A stretch of 64,000 nucleotides of DNA from Neckera pumila. Taxonomy: Eukaryota; Streptophyta; Bryopsida; Hypnales; Neckeraceae. The position numbers were made by a program, and so were the translations under genes. The stretch's first letter is position 1, and every line of letters begins with the position of its first letter. The stretch spans positions 7,314,211 to 7,378,210 of the forward strand of contig OZ018413.1 of assembly GCA_963969595.1 (NCBI GenBank), written 5' to 3'. Positions 38,349-49,200 of this stretch are shown one piece after another. Under the pieces are notes generated by a model, which worked only from the letters and a program-made list of their open reading frames with translations, did no database searches and was not told where the DNA came from.

Positions 38349-40650
38349 ACATTGATATCATGAAGAAAAGATAAAATCCTAGTGACCGTGGTAAGGTGGA
38401 CTAGCCCATCACCGCCTACTTCGCAATTTTGTGGTCTACTGTTTGGCCCCAACTGTATTCACTGTGCCATCCAAATCTGTCCAAAAAGTATCCTAAATCA
38501 ATTAAGATTATAGCAAAATTTGACAAGATTTTGGCTTTAATGTCAACATGGGATAACGCATCAGCCTTTGATTGGTGGATTCTTAAGTGCCAATAGATAC
38601 ATAGAAGGGCGGTTATGGATTGTTGTAGGGTGTTTATGTCTCCACTCTACGCATAGTTTTCTAATTTCAAGTTCATGATTTCAAAAATTCACATAAATTA
38701 CAATTTTGATCAGAAAATTATAATTCCACTTGGGTTTGATTTGTGAAATAAGCGCACACCTCTGAAATATATGTGCCCTTCTTGGAGTTGACTCCAAGAT
38801 AGTGAGATTGCAAATCAGGGTGGTGATAGGTTGTTCTACTTTAGTAGGAAATTTTTTGGCCTCCAGCTATGCATGCCCCAATGGATTGTAAGATAAAGAC
38901 ACCATCTTACACTATATTAAACTATATTTTTTCTATCTATGTTTCATATTTTATTATAATAAGAAAGATTTGACAAATTTTCAGTTCTTCCAGAGATGGA
39001 TTTGGAGAAATGCAGTAAGAAAAAGCCCCAAATTTCCTACACTTTGTTTTCATAAAAGACGGAGGGAGAGGTTTGATTTTTGCGCCAGATAGCCAAAAAA
39101 ATACATTGATGAGTGGTACCATAAGAGCACCTCCACCCCATTAACGTGAGCAGGGACGAGAAAGGGTTTTTGAAGAGTACTTTCACGAGGTAGTTTCAGT
39201 GGCGTCCCCTCTTTTCATGGATCCCCCACATTGCATGCACGCTTAACCCCTCGCCAACGCCGTATCTGACTTTTCTTTGCTTGGTTGCCGTGGATTTGTT
39301 CTATTTTGATCTCGTTGTAGTTCCTTTTTCTGCTTGTAAGCTTGGTCGCTCCTTCCAATCTTTGATCTTGATATAAGTTGAGTCTAGAGACGGTGAGTTA
39401 ATCAAACCCTAAGAACTTATTAAGTTGTGTTCATATTCTTATTTGGCAAGCAAGGTAAAATAATTTTAGAGCCAATAACCATACATGTAAGCCAGTAAGC
39501 AAGTTGTCACAATTGCAAGCACCCATTTGACAAGCATTAATAAGCACTTTTGAAAATTTCTGTTCAATTTGAAGAAATCAACATTTTAGGAAATTTCTAT
39601 TAAATTTCAGTTATTATTTCAATGAACTTTTAAATGAACAGTTCAATCAATAGAAATTGAATTTTAAAACAAACAAACATCAAAATGTTGTTTCCACCAA
39701 CTGGGAGGTAGAAAGAACAATCCAATGTCAGTTTAGGGTATTATTTAGCAAGAGCAACTTCCAACAAGCAAACAAAGTGACTGCAGGCATTAGCAAACAA
39801 TGGCAATGATATTTCTGCAAGCCATTTGCAAATGGATAATATTGTTTGATGCAAATGGCTCTAATTGTAACAAAGTCTGTAATCTCTATGCATCTCGAAG
39901 GTTCCAAACTCTTATCCATTTTCTTGCTTGTACATTCATAACTTGCTTGTATGTTTATAATTTTTAATGACAAGGTTAAGAGTGCCGAAATTGTGATGTG
40001 GAAGTGACATGAGCTCAAAAACTAGGTCCGCCTTTGATCTTGAGGTTCGTAAGAGTGTAATAATCATGGCCAATTGCAGTAAAGGGTTCCTTTATTTGTG
40101 TCAAAAAAATAAAAATAACAACCGTGCCGTGATGACATGACAAGTCATTGAAATCCGTCATCTCCATTGTCAACAAGTCCTTTTGAGTCGTTGCGGGAGG
40201 TCTTGCGTGCTCTCAAAAGACCGTCAAAGTGGCGTGAATGGAAGCTTATAGCGTTGCCCTCAAAATTCGGAAAATCTTTCACGGTGCTGCGATGGAGACA
40301 TAAAGTACCCCATACACGTTACAGTGGCGGTTCCGTCTCTCCTTCAGTGTGCGGTGGAGGTGCTCTAAGTGCCTTTGCGTGTAATTTGACTGTGGATGAC
40401 CAGTTGACCATTTCCTGTCATTCTGAGGTCCACACGTCTTCTCATTGCAGACAAACTGAACCACTTGATCTGTTCATGTAGCTAGGCTGCCCAAGTCATG
40501 ATTTATTCGTGGGACCGTGCCTTGAGAAAAACAATAAAAAAGACTGGTAACGTGACTTTGCGTGCAGTTTTGCGTGCCTCGAAGAAAGTGAGGCCGGACT
40601 ACCATGCATTTCCAGTCAATCAGGAATCTATTCGAAGGCACCCAAATCTG
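38349..40650. repeat. Local duplication block D2, right copy (with PIF-like insertion)
   Basis: Partner of 36638-37466. It carries the 1241-bp PIF/Harbinger-like element and about 455 bp (38387-38840) without counterpart on the left. At 40556-40612 it also retains TTGCGTGCAGTTTTGCGTGC and following bases that are deleted from the left copy. Confidence 0.75.
39125..40365. mobile_element. PIF/Harbinger-like non-autonomous element, 1241 bp, TAA duplication
   Basis: Ends are perfect 13-bp inverted repeats GAGCACCTCCACC. TAA lies outside both ends (39122-39124 and 40366-40368). The paralogous block at 37231-37250 reads GGTACCGTAAGTGCC uninterrupted, i.e. the empty site with a single TAA. A 3-bp TWA-type duplication is characteristic of PIF/Harbinger. 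The terminal sequence does not begin GGG as many family members do, so the superfamily is likely but not certain. Open frames inside are short and unrecognised; no DDE transposase. Confidence 0.85.
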
Positions 40651-40682
40651 AAATCAACGCATGGCCACGGTGCGTCATATAA

Positions 40683-41640
40683 TTGCAGACAAGTCTATGT
40701 CAACTGTGCATGTTGGACCCTACTGTAGACGAAGTCAGAGATGAACAGTTGGTGAACAGTGAAACCCCAGAAGACCAAGCAAAATGCCAGGGTTTGGTGC
40801 TTTGCTTCTTCGTGTTTGTGTGGAGCTGCACTTGTTCTGACGTGCTCGAACGTTGCTCTCGTCTCCGTCGTCTGCCCCGCCCTGCTGCCTTATCGATCTC
40901 AAGCTGTGGTGAGTACGTGGTTTTGTTAGTCCTGTTTTGCCGTATGGATCTCAATCTTCTGTCCATGTTCTTGAAGCTAGTTATGGTGAGTGGTTTTGCT
41001 AGTCCTGTTTTGCCATACGTATCTTAAGCTTCTGTCCGTCTTTCTGAAGCTTGCCATGGTGAGTGGCTATTCCTGTTTTGCCGTATCGATCTCGAGCTTG
41101 TGTCCATGTACCTCAAGCTAGTTACCTTCCGAAGAAGGCTAGTAGCAATAATATCGTGGAGCCGCTTCTGACTGGTGTGTGACTCCTAAGCCTGGAATTC
41201 TTCATGGGCCATGCGGACCAAGCCTTGAGGAAAGCTGTAGAAATTGGTAACGTGACTTTGTTGTGCAGTTTTGCAGACGTCGAACCACGAGAGGATAACC
41301 ATGCATCTCCAATGACTCTGGAATGGATTCAAAGGCACCCAATCTGAAATCAACGCATGGCCGTTTGTTTTCTCATATGGTCTCAAGCAGAGGTGTCTGA
41401 AGCTTTATCTATGGTGAGTGGTTTGGCTGGTCCCATTCCATATCGATTTCAAGCTTATGTCTGTGCATCTTGATCTCAAGCTTCTGTCCATGTGTCTCAA
41501 CATGTGGTGTGTTGTTCTTCTCCTAGAGTTTTAATCCTATTTTGTGATATGGATGTTAAGCTTATGTCCATGCATGTGTCTCAAGTAGTGATGAAGTTGG
41601 CTTGGTCCCATTCTACTAGTATTGTTCTCCCATATTGCCA
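40683..41640 (+). repeat. Degenerate tandem repeats of about 70-78 bp and a short duplication
   Basis: Three units start at about 40908, 40984 and 41057, each GGTGAGT...CCTGTTTTGCCxTA...GATCTC...AAGCTxxTGTCC. Weaker copies continue at 41411-41600. A separate block at 40548-40670 (GGTAACGTGACTTTG, then AATCTGAAATCAACGCATGG) recurs at 41248-41362. A 114-residue forward frame at 40683-41027 spans part of the array but looks repeat-derived. Each unit carries a splice-donor-like GGTGAGT, possibly chance. Confidence 0.65.
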
Positions 41641-42855
41641 AGTCTAGTGTTTGAGGCATCTAAGTCACTGCCTCATTTGATAGTTAGACAAGTTTATTGT
41701 GAAACTAATAATCATTTTCTTCTCCATAAGCCCTAAACCCTTACTCTATCTAAACCCTTAGATTAACCAAAATGTATTGATGTATAGTACAAGCTTGTGA
41801 TTGAGCCAGACTGATTGGCATTAAATCTCAATTTTGTTTAATTGGTGGTAGCCACTACTTTGACCAAGACACTTAGTTTGAAACTTAAGTCTATGTGTCC
41901 TAGATTTTAGAATTTTGTGTATGAGTATGTTACAAATGTTAATGTTGGCGTACTCTAGCAAAATTAACAATATTATATTTGATGACGCTTTCAAGCCTTC
42001 TCGATCTCAAGCATTTATCTAGTCCACATTGATATCATGCTTAGTTTTTATTTGTGATTCTCACAAAGGATATTTTTGACATAGCAATTGAGTTGTCAAA
42101 AGTATGCACATAATTATTTGGCTGCGTTGCCTCACCATTTTGTCCAGTAGGTACATGATCAAGGCAATTATGGAGGTTTATATGTAAAGAAGGAGTTCAT
42201 ATTTTACGCTTTCAACAATATTGAATGGAATCCTTTTTGGGCCAATTCATACCTTCAATTCAATTTACAATTTTTTCCAATTTGGAGCAACAATATAAGA
42301 AATATCAGGTATTCAAATGCACTTGAACCCATGTTTTGATTCATTGTCTTGTACGGCCATAAGAATGATTTTGAACACATTTCATACATTGCTCATTTGT
42401 TCTTTTTCATTTTATTATTGCATACTATTTTGTTTCACTTTTCCATTTTTGGTAATATTTTTTGTTTCATTGTGTTTCAAGCTTTATAATTGCTTTTGAG
42501 GATTCAACAAGAATTTGGTTTCTTTGCTTTTGGATGTATCACCAAAGTTAAAAGCTCGGAACATCAATTTTGTTAAATTGGCAATATTCTAGTTCTTTGG
42601 CACTTGTAGAATACACCTTCTTTTGGAAACAAAAATCCATACCTAATCTAGATTTTAGACCTTTATGCTCATATTTGTCACAATTTTTGGTGTTGGAATC
42701 ACACCACTTTATGGAAATGAACATTTTGGGGTTGCAAGTGATTGTTGGTTTTTGATCAAAGTTTAGAAGTTTGGTGTAAGGTCATGGAGATTAAATTGCA
42801 ATTGCTCATGTAAATTGTTTAGTTCTTTGGACAAAAAGTTTCATCTAGAGGAAGA
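41641..42855. other. No recognised feature
   Basis: AT-rich spacer with short open frames only. Nothing recognised on either strand. Confidence 0.6.
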
Positions 42856-43587
42856 GGGTGGTTGCAAGAAAGACCAACCGGTTTTTGTGGCATTTTCCCC
42901 TATACTCCTTTTTTTGGGGGAGTTCTATGTAATTGGAAAAACAGTTTAAAAAAAATGTGAAAACAATGTTTAATGTATACACCTTTAAGGAGAAGATACC
43001 CTAAGAAGGAAAAGCATAGAAAAATTCTTTAATAGGAGAACTAGAAAGTGCAAAATCTCATGAAAATAGGTACTTTCACATTTTAATTTGTAAAAAATAG
43101 GAAAAGAAGTTTTAAAAAAACTAAAAATTGAAAATTTGGGAGAACTTTATGATGAAGAGAGTTTATCAAAGGAATGATCTTAAAATCATCTTCTATATTT
43201 TAGAAATGCATGCGCAAAGGAAGCATGTTAGCACACATGTGGAAAACATAAAAATAAAATGTTTTTAAATTTCTTTTGGTAGAAATATGATTTCCTACTA
43301 TGGAAATAGACCAAAGAATTTCAGTTCTAGATTATTAATTTTGGGTACTACCCAGTACGAATAAACCCTAAAACGCAAAGTTTGACAAATTAGCTAAATT
43401 AGAATTTAAATATAAAATGATTTTTGAATTTTTTTTGAAAAATAAGGGATCTGAATATTATCAAGTTATTCATCTCTAATAAAAGCTTCAAGTTAATTGG
43501 GTTCATGCTTCAAAAGTTATAGCCGATGAAAACTCTGTCACTTTAATTGTGACGCAAAATTACTACCGGTCTTTCTTGCAATCACCC
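42856..43587. mobile_element. F3-family element, member 4 (732 bp), best-preserved TIRs
   Basis: Left GGGTGGTTGCAAGAAAGACC and right (inverse) GGGTGATTGCAAGAAAGACC, 19 of 20 bases inverted-identical. Same orientation as member 3. No open frame of note, and no clear target duplication outside the ends, so the superfamily is unassigned. Confidence 0.85.
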
Positions 43588-44266
43588 AAGATCATGTTAG
43601 AGCAAATAGAAGATTTTGTGCATAAGCTTTAGAAGGTATTTGATGGAGTGTATATCAGTTCCTGATTTAGATTCTCAAGCAATCTTATCTTCCTTGTGAG
43701 TTGTGAAATTACAAGTTTTTGCAACTTTTAATAGTCTCATTAGCATCCCTATTGAAAACTAAGGTACGTATAGAAATGTACATGAATCACAAACTTGTGA
43801 CTTTCATTAGGTTGAATTTGCTACCTAGAACATTACTAATCATATTTTAGATTTGTAGTGTAGGTAATAGCTTATCCAACAAAACTTAGAAGAGATGAAG
43901 TACTACAACAAAAATAGCAAGCTCGATGCATGTGATTTAGGCATGTATTGCTAATAAAGTTCTTCAATGACTCTTGAAAGATGGCATCTAATTCATTGTA
44001 ATTGAGCACATAGGCATTCACAAGACAAGCTTCTAATCAATTTTGCTAAACTTTGAAGTTTGCAAATGTAAGTTTAGGATTCTTAAAACTTTTTGTTCCA
44101 TTTTTGAAAGTAATTTAGTTACTAGATTGTCCTCTAAAGATGTTCATCTTTGCTTGGAATACTTGTATTGCCACTTTTGGTCATGGGAAGTGTATGTTTT
44201 TATGCATGTATATACATATTAGAAGAAGGCTAGATGAAATTGTAATTGGTACTATCAAATGTCTTA
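43588..44266. other. No recognised feature
   Basis: AT-rich spacer between two transposon relics. No motif or repeat seen. Confidence 0.6.
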
Positions 44267-44950
44267 TTTACCCCTAAAGGAATGAGGCCCTTTTTTTGCC
44301 AAAAAACACTCAAAACTGCCATTTCTATAGCAAAAAGTTAAAAAAACTGAAAAATGTTTTTTTTTTCACATCTAACCATAGGATCTTACACCTAACTAGT
44401 ATGAGAATTTCAAGAGTCATTGAAGGACTTTATTAGCAAGTCATTAAAGTCCTTCAAAATTATTAAAATTCACTAATCCCAATGGTGAGATTGTTCTAGC
44501 AAGTAATATAAACCATGCTAAAGAAAAAATTTGAAAAATTTGAAAAGATGAATTCAGAAATGCATCCTAGAAGTTAATTTTTTCAAAAAGATGCTCTAAT
44601 TGCCCAAAAAACAAGAATGTCCGTAACTTTTTTATAACAAATCCAAATGAAATGAATCAAAACTTACCAAATAGACTAAAATATAATCTATGAGAAAAAA
44701 ATATTAAAAAAAAAAATTCAAATTTTTGTTTATTTTTTTTTGCTGCCCGCCGTCCTTTGTTTTGAACTTACTTGGTTATAACTTTTTATTCCCGAGCACT
44801 AATTGTGAAAAAAATAATATTCCCACAAAGCTTATCAATTTTTCTATCTTCAAAAAAAGTTTCAATAAATCACGACAAAATTTCAGCCCATAGGTATCTG
44901 CCCAAAAATGCATTTGTCACCCAAACGGACAGCGGTCCTTTAGGGGTTAA
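44267..44950. mobile_element. TTAA-family element E5, 684 bp
   Basis: Left TTTACCCCTAAAGGAATGAG (TTAA mutated to TTTA), right GGTCCTTTAGGGGTTAA. The right 250 bases are the complement of the left part of E4 at 26059. Shorter than the other members, so probably internally deleted. Non-coding. Confidence 0.75.
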
Positions 44951-46244
44951 CATACAACCTATTGAAAACAATTTATTAGTCGTTTTTATAGAAATTGAAA
45001 TTTTTTATTTTGCTAGCTCTAGATTATCTTTGTTTAATGATTGAGTTAAAGTTGTATTGAATGTATTATTCCTACTGTTGAAAAGGGAGTGCTGGTTGAG
45101 ATCTTGTGAACATGTTTAATGAGGGCTTCCTTGTAATTTACATATTTTGATGATATTTGCCAAAAGATTTTGCTTTTCTTTCTTTGAAAGTGAAGTTTCA
45201 TTGTTTTAGAAGTGTATAGCATTGTTCAAGTGAATTTATTCAATTATGCATGTTATTTGTGCAAGTTCTTTAGTTTGTTGACCGCAAATACAAACGGATT
45301 TTGATAGAGATACAACAATTTGAACTAACTAAAAGTTGGGAGCAGAAGGTGGATATGCAATTGAATGTGGAAATGAAAGGTGGTCTTGGATTGTAGAAAA
45401 CGATATCTTGTACTTTTCCTTACGATCAAAAAATCCATCTTGATTTTTCAACAAAAGTGGTCATCATATACCATAATTAGCTATCAAGGTCAGCAAAAAT
45501 TAAAGAACAAAACAAAGGTTAATGTTTTTGGAAATTACTTGAGAGAGAGCTAGAAAACAAATAAATTAGTGCTTCAAACTCCAATTGAAAGAAACTAAGT
45601 CTCATGCAAATATCGGAACAATAAAATCACCACCCTTTTAATGTTCCTTTTAATGTTCCAATATTTGATGCACTGAATATAAAACATCAAAATTAAGGCA
45701 TCAAAAATATATAATAAAAGAAAAACTGAAATTTTTATTACTTCTAGAAGCGACCAATAAAAAACTTCTCCCATCTTTAATTAATTATTTGATATAAAGT
45801 GCCAACCCTAATAGCCTAGAATGGTATTGGATGTTTCATCATTTGATGGAAAGTGCTCTTAGAAGGCAACTCTTTTTTGTTTGTATGATTGTAAGTTGCG
45901 AATATAAGCAATAACTCCACTTGCAAATAATTGATAATTTGTATCATAAATACTTACATAATTCTTATCAACTTCTTTGGACACATTCATGTCTTTTATA
46001 TCTTCATTGTTTCTAGTGTAATTTGTGAAGTATTGGTTGATTAGTAATTTTATTGTTTAGTATTCAACTTCGTCCTCCAATTTGCTTGAACTAGATGGAT
46101 CAGTCACATATATGTTAATTTGTTCAATTATAATTGTAGTTTTGAAGTAACTTTTGAGATGTGAATATTCTAATGGTGCCTATTTGTCATTTGCAAAGAT
46201 ATTGGACAGGCTTTTTGGATAAACTTCTAATGTAAAACATCAAT
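44951..46244 (+). other. 5' flank of the complete receptor gene
   Basis: AT-rich and without recognised repeats. It must contain the promoter and any untranslated leader of copy B, but no TATA box or other element stands out above the AT-rich background. An ATGTAA start-stop unit at 46230-46235 lies nine bases before the chosen start codon. Confidence 0.4.
46230..46235 (+). promoter_or_regulatory. Start-stop upstream ORF (ATGTAA)
   Basis: ATG followed directly by TAA, with nine bases between its end and the main ATG at 46245. If it is in the mRNA leader it would make scanning ribosomes terminate just before the main start, which usually lowers translation; AUGUAA elements in some plant leaders cause ribosome stalling. 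Whether the leader includes it is unknown. Confidence 0.35.
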
Positions 46245-49200
46245 ATGGATCTTTTCAAAAAAATGAAGATTGAAGAAGCTTTGAAAAATTGTGAAGAAAA
46301 AGTATATTCAAACCAAGTATTCAATGCTAATCAATGCAAGAACTTGGTACATCATTTGAGCAATTTTGTACAAAGATTTCAACAGATACTTGAGTTGGAT
46401 ACAAGAACCTTTCAACCATTATTGAATGATGTTTGTAAAGTCACTTCAAAAGCTGAGATGTTGGTGGAAAGTTGTTTTCAAACTTGGTCTCTAGCCCCTC
46501 TACTTCAAATGCGAAACAAAGAAGCATTTAGAGAACTGCTTTTGGAAATGGCAACCTGCTTGGAGGCGTTACTTGACACTACATCAAGTGTTGATTCATG
46601 TTTGAAAGGGATGGAGAATATTGTGGACATTCAATCATGTGTCACTACTTTTCTTCCATGTGATCTAGTAGAAGTTGAAGAAGATCAAGATGAGTTATGC
46701 AAAATATTGGAGAACAAATTGCAAACCTTGCAACTTGAATCATATGATTATGATTTAGCAAAGTATGTGCTACAATGGAGGGAGTGCATCTTGAAGGTGG
46801 AAGGTGGAGAAAGGGATCTACTTCAATTCCTTCCCAATGTTCCATTACCAGATTTTGGAGATTTTCCTACATGTCTTGCGAAGTATGAGACTCGGAGTAT
46901 ATATTTGACAAAGTGGTTGGGCATTGAGAATATCACAAAGATAATAGACTTGGATGGTTATGATAAATCTGATATTGTTAAATTGGAGAAGGAAGTGCGG
47001 ATTATGGCACAATTGGATCATCCAAACATTGTCAAGTTATTCTATTGCAGGTCTTTTAAGGACTCTTTTGGAAGAAATCACCTTCAATTTGGAATGGAAA
47101 AAGGTGAAAAGAATCTTCATAAGATGCTATTTGAGGATCCAAATCAAAGGATTACATTCCATGCCAAGTTGGATATAATGCTACAAATTGCTAGTGGAGT
47201 GTTATACCTTCATGACATGAAAGTTGCACATCGTGACTTGAAGCCAGCCAATGTTGTGGTGAATACAATGCAATGTCCAGAGTTAAAAGAAGATGGTTAT
47301 GTATGTGCCAAGGTAATTGATTTTGGTATTTCCAAGAATGAATTGAAGAACAATACTCTTGATATGCCAAGCGGTATTCGTGGGACTCCTATATATATTG
47401 CTCCTGAAGCATTGAAGGCAAATATGAAGTTTGATCCTTTGAAAACCGACGTGTTTAGTTTTGGATTAATTTGTTGTGATATATTACTCCAAAAAGAATG
47501 TGAAGATTTTGGATCCAATCCTTTTCAAATTGCTAAAAGGCAAAAATTGGCCTTAATGGGCATTTCAATTTGTCAAGAATTACGATCATTAATTGAAGCA
47601 TGTTTGTCTATGGATCCAAATGGAAGACCCTCCTTTGTAGAGATATACACAAGTTTGATGGAGATTAAGAAGAAAGGCCTCAAGACTCAGTGTATTAGCA
47701 AGACATTAATGAGAGAAGAGCACACATTCTCACATTTCAATCTATTCACGCAACTTTCATCTCCTATAGTGACAATTCGACAATGGTGGCAATGCAAATG
47801 GAGGTTGATTGTGCATTATTTGTGGGCATTTATCATTGATTATATATGGACAACGTATGTTCCAAAAATGAATAATGAATCGAGAAAGGTAAGTACCCAT
47901 TTGCAAAGTATTTTGCATTCACATTTTGTATTTTAATTCATGAATTTGATCTTATGTTAAAAAAATGATTGATTTTTGACTTTTTGATTGAGCTAATTAA
48001 AGTTTGTTGATTGTGTTAATTTTTCATTTTATTGATTGTGATAATTCAAATGTGCACAGGATATCATTGATTCATCGATACTTTTAAAATGTCATGGTCT
48101 TGATTTAAAAATGAAGACCTTAAAGAGGTTTCTTCAAAATAGATCTATGGTTGGTGTTATTGGAGTGAGTGGTATTGGCAAGACAACATTGGTGAAGGCT
48201 TTGAAGGATCACTTGAATAAGGCATTGCCATTCAATGATTCATCAAAGTGGACTACAATTGTGTGTGATCTGAAGAGTGATGATTTGACAGAAATGAACC
48301 GAATCCTAAAGGAATTGGGACAAAAACAAGAAGCAAAAGATCTGATCAAGGGTAAACTGAAATTGACATCGATGCTCCAACAAAGGAAAGTCTTATTCAT
48401 CTTAGATGATGTCATTGAAGAACATCAATTGGATATGTTTGTGGAAGTGAAAATGTTCAGTATGGAGGGTAGCAAACTGATTGCTATTAGTCGTGATTGG
48501 AAGATCTTGAAAGGCATGATCAATGAAGATAGCAAATTTGAAGTTCCAATGTTGGATTATGACCAATCTAAAGAAGTATTCTCCAAACATGCCTTCAAGA
48601 ATGAGTGTTCAATGATACCACATATGAATCAACTCATCAAGAAGATTGTTAAAGCTTGCGGTGGCCATCCATTAAGCTTAGAAGTTATGGGTTCTTGTTT
48701 GAATGGACAAATGCGACTTCGTGTGTGGGAGCGAGCCTTACAAAGATTGAAAAGAGGAGAATATGATGCCCCTGAGGATGTGGGGAAAAGACTGGAGATT
48801 AGTTTTGATATGCTTAGAGATGAGGAGCAAGAAGTGTTTTTGGACATATCATGCTTCTTTTGTAAAGATGTATGGTTTGAAGACGTTCGAGAAGATACCA
48901 TAGTTGACTATTTGGATGACAATACCAAAATTATAATTGCGAGTTTGAGAGACAAATCGCTTATCAAAATAGATGCTAATGGATTTATAGGCATGCATGA
49001 TTCAATACGTGACATGGGTCGAAGAATCTCAAGAACAAGATTTGAAGGTAGAAGAAGGTGGAACCAAACTTTCAAGTCACTAGAAACATCAAAAAAAGAG
49101 GTATGTTATGCAATTGATTTTAAATTTAATTTGCTTATAGTACTAGAAAAATATTGGTTCAATTCTAAATCATGAAGCGCATGTTCATTGAGAGAAATTT

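Noticed and set aside
40167..40481. 104-residue frame at 40167-40481 as a transposase fragment
   Set aside because: It runs across the right end of the PIF-like element into the neighbouring D2 block, and has no DDE or Myb-like motif.
40908..41127. GGTGAGT motifs as real splice donors of a gene at 40.7-41.1 kb
   Set aside because: They recur because the 70-78-bp unit is tandemly repeated; no coding exon or acceptor could be identified.
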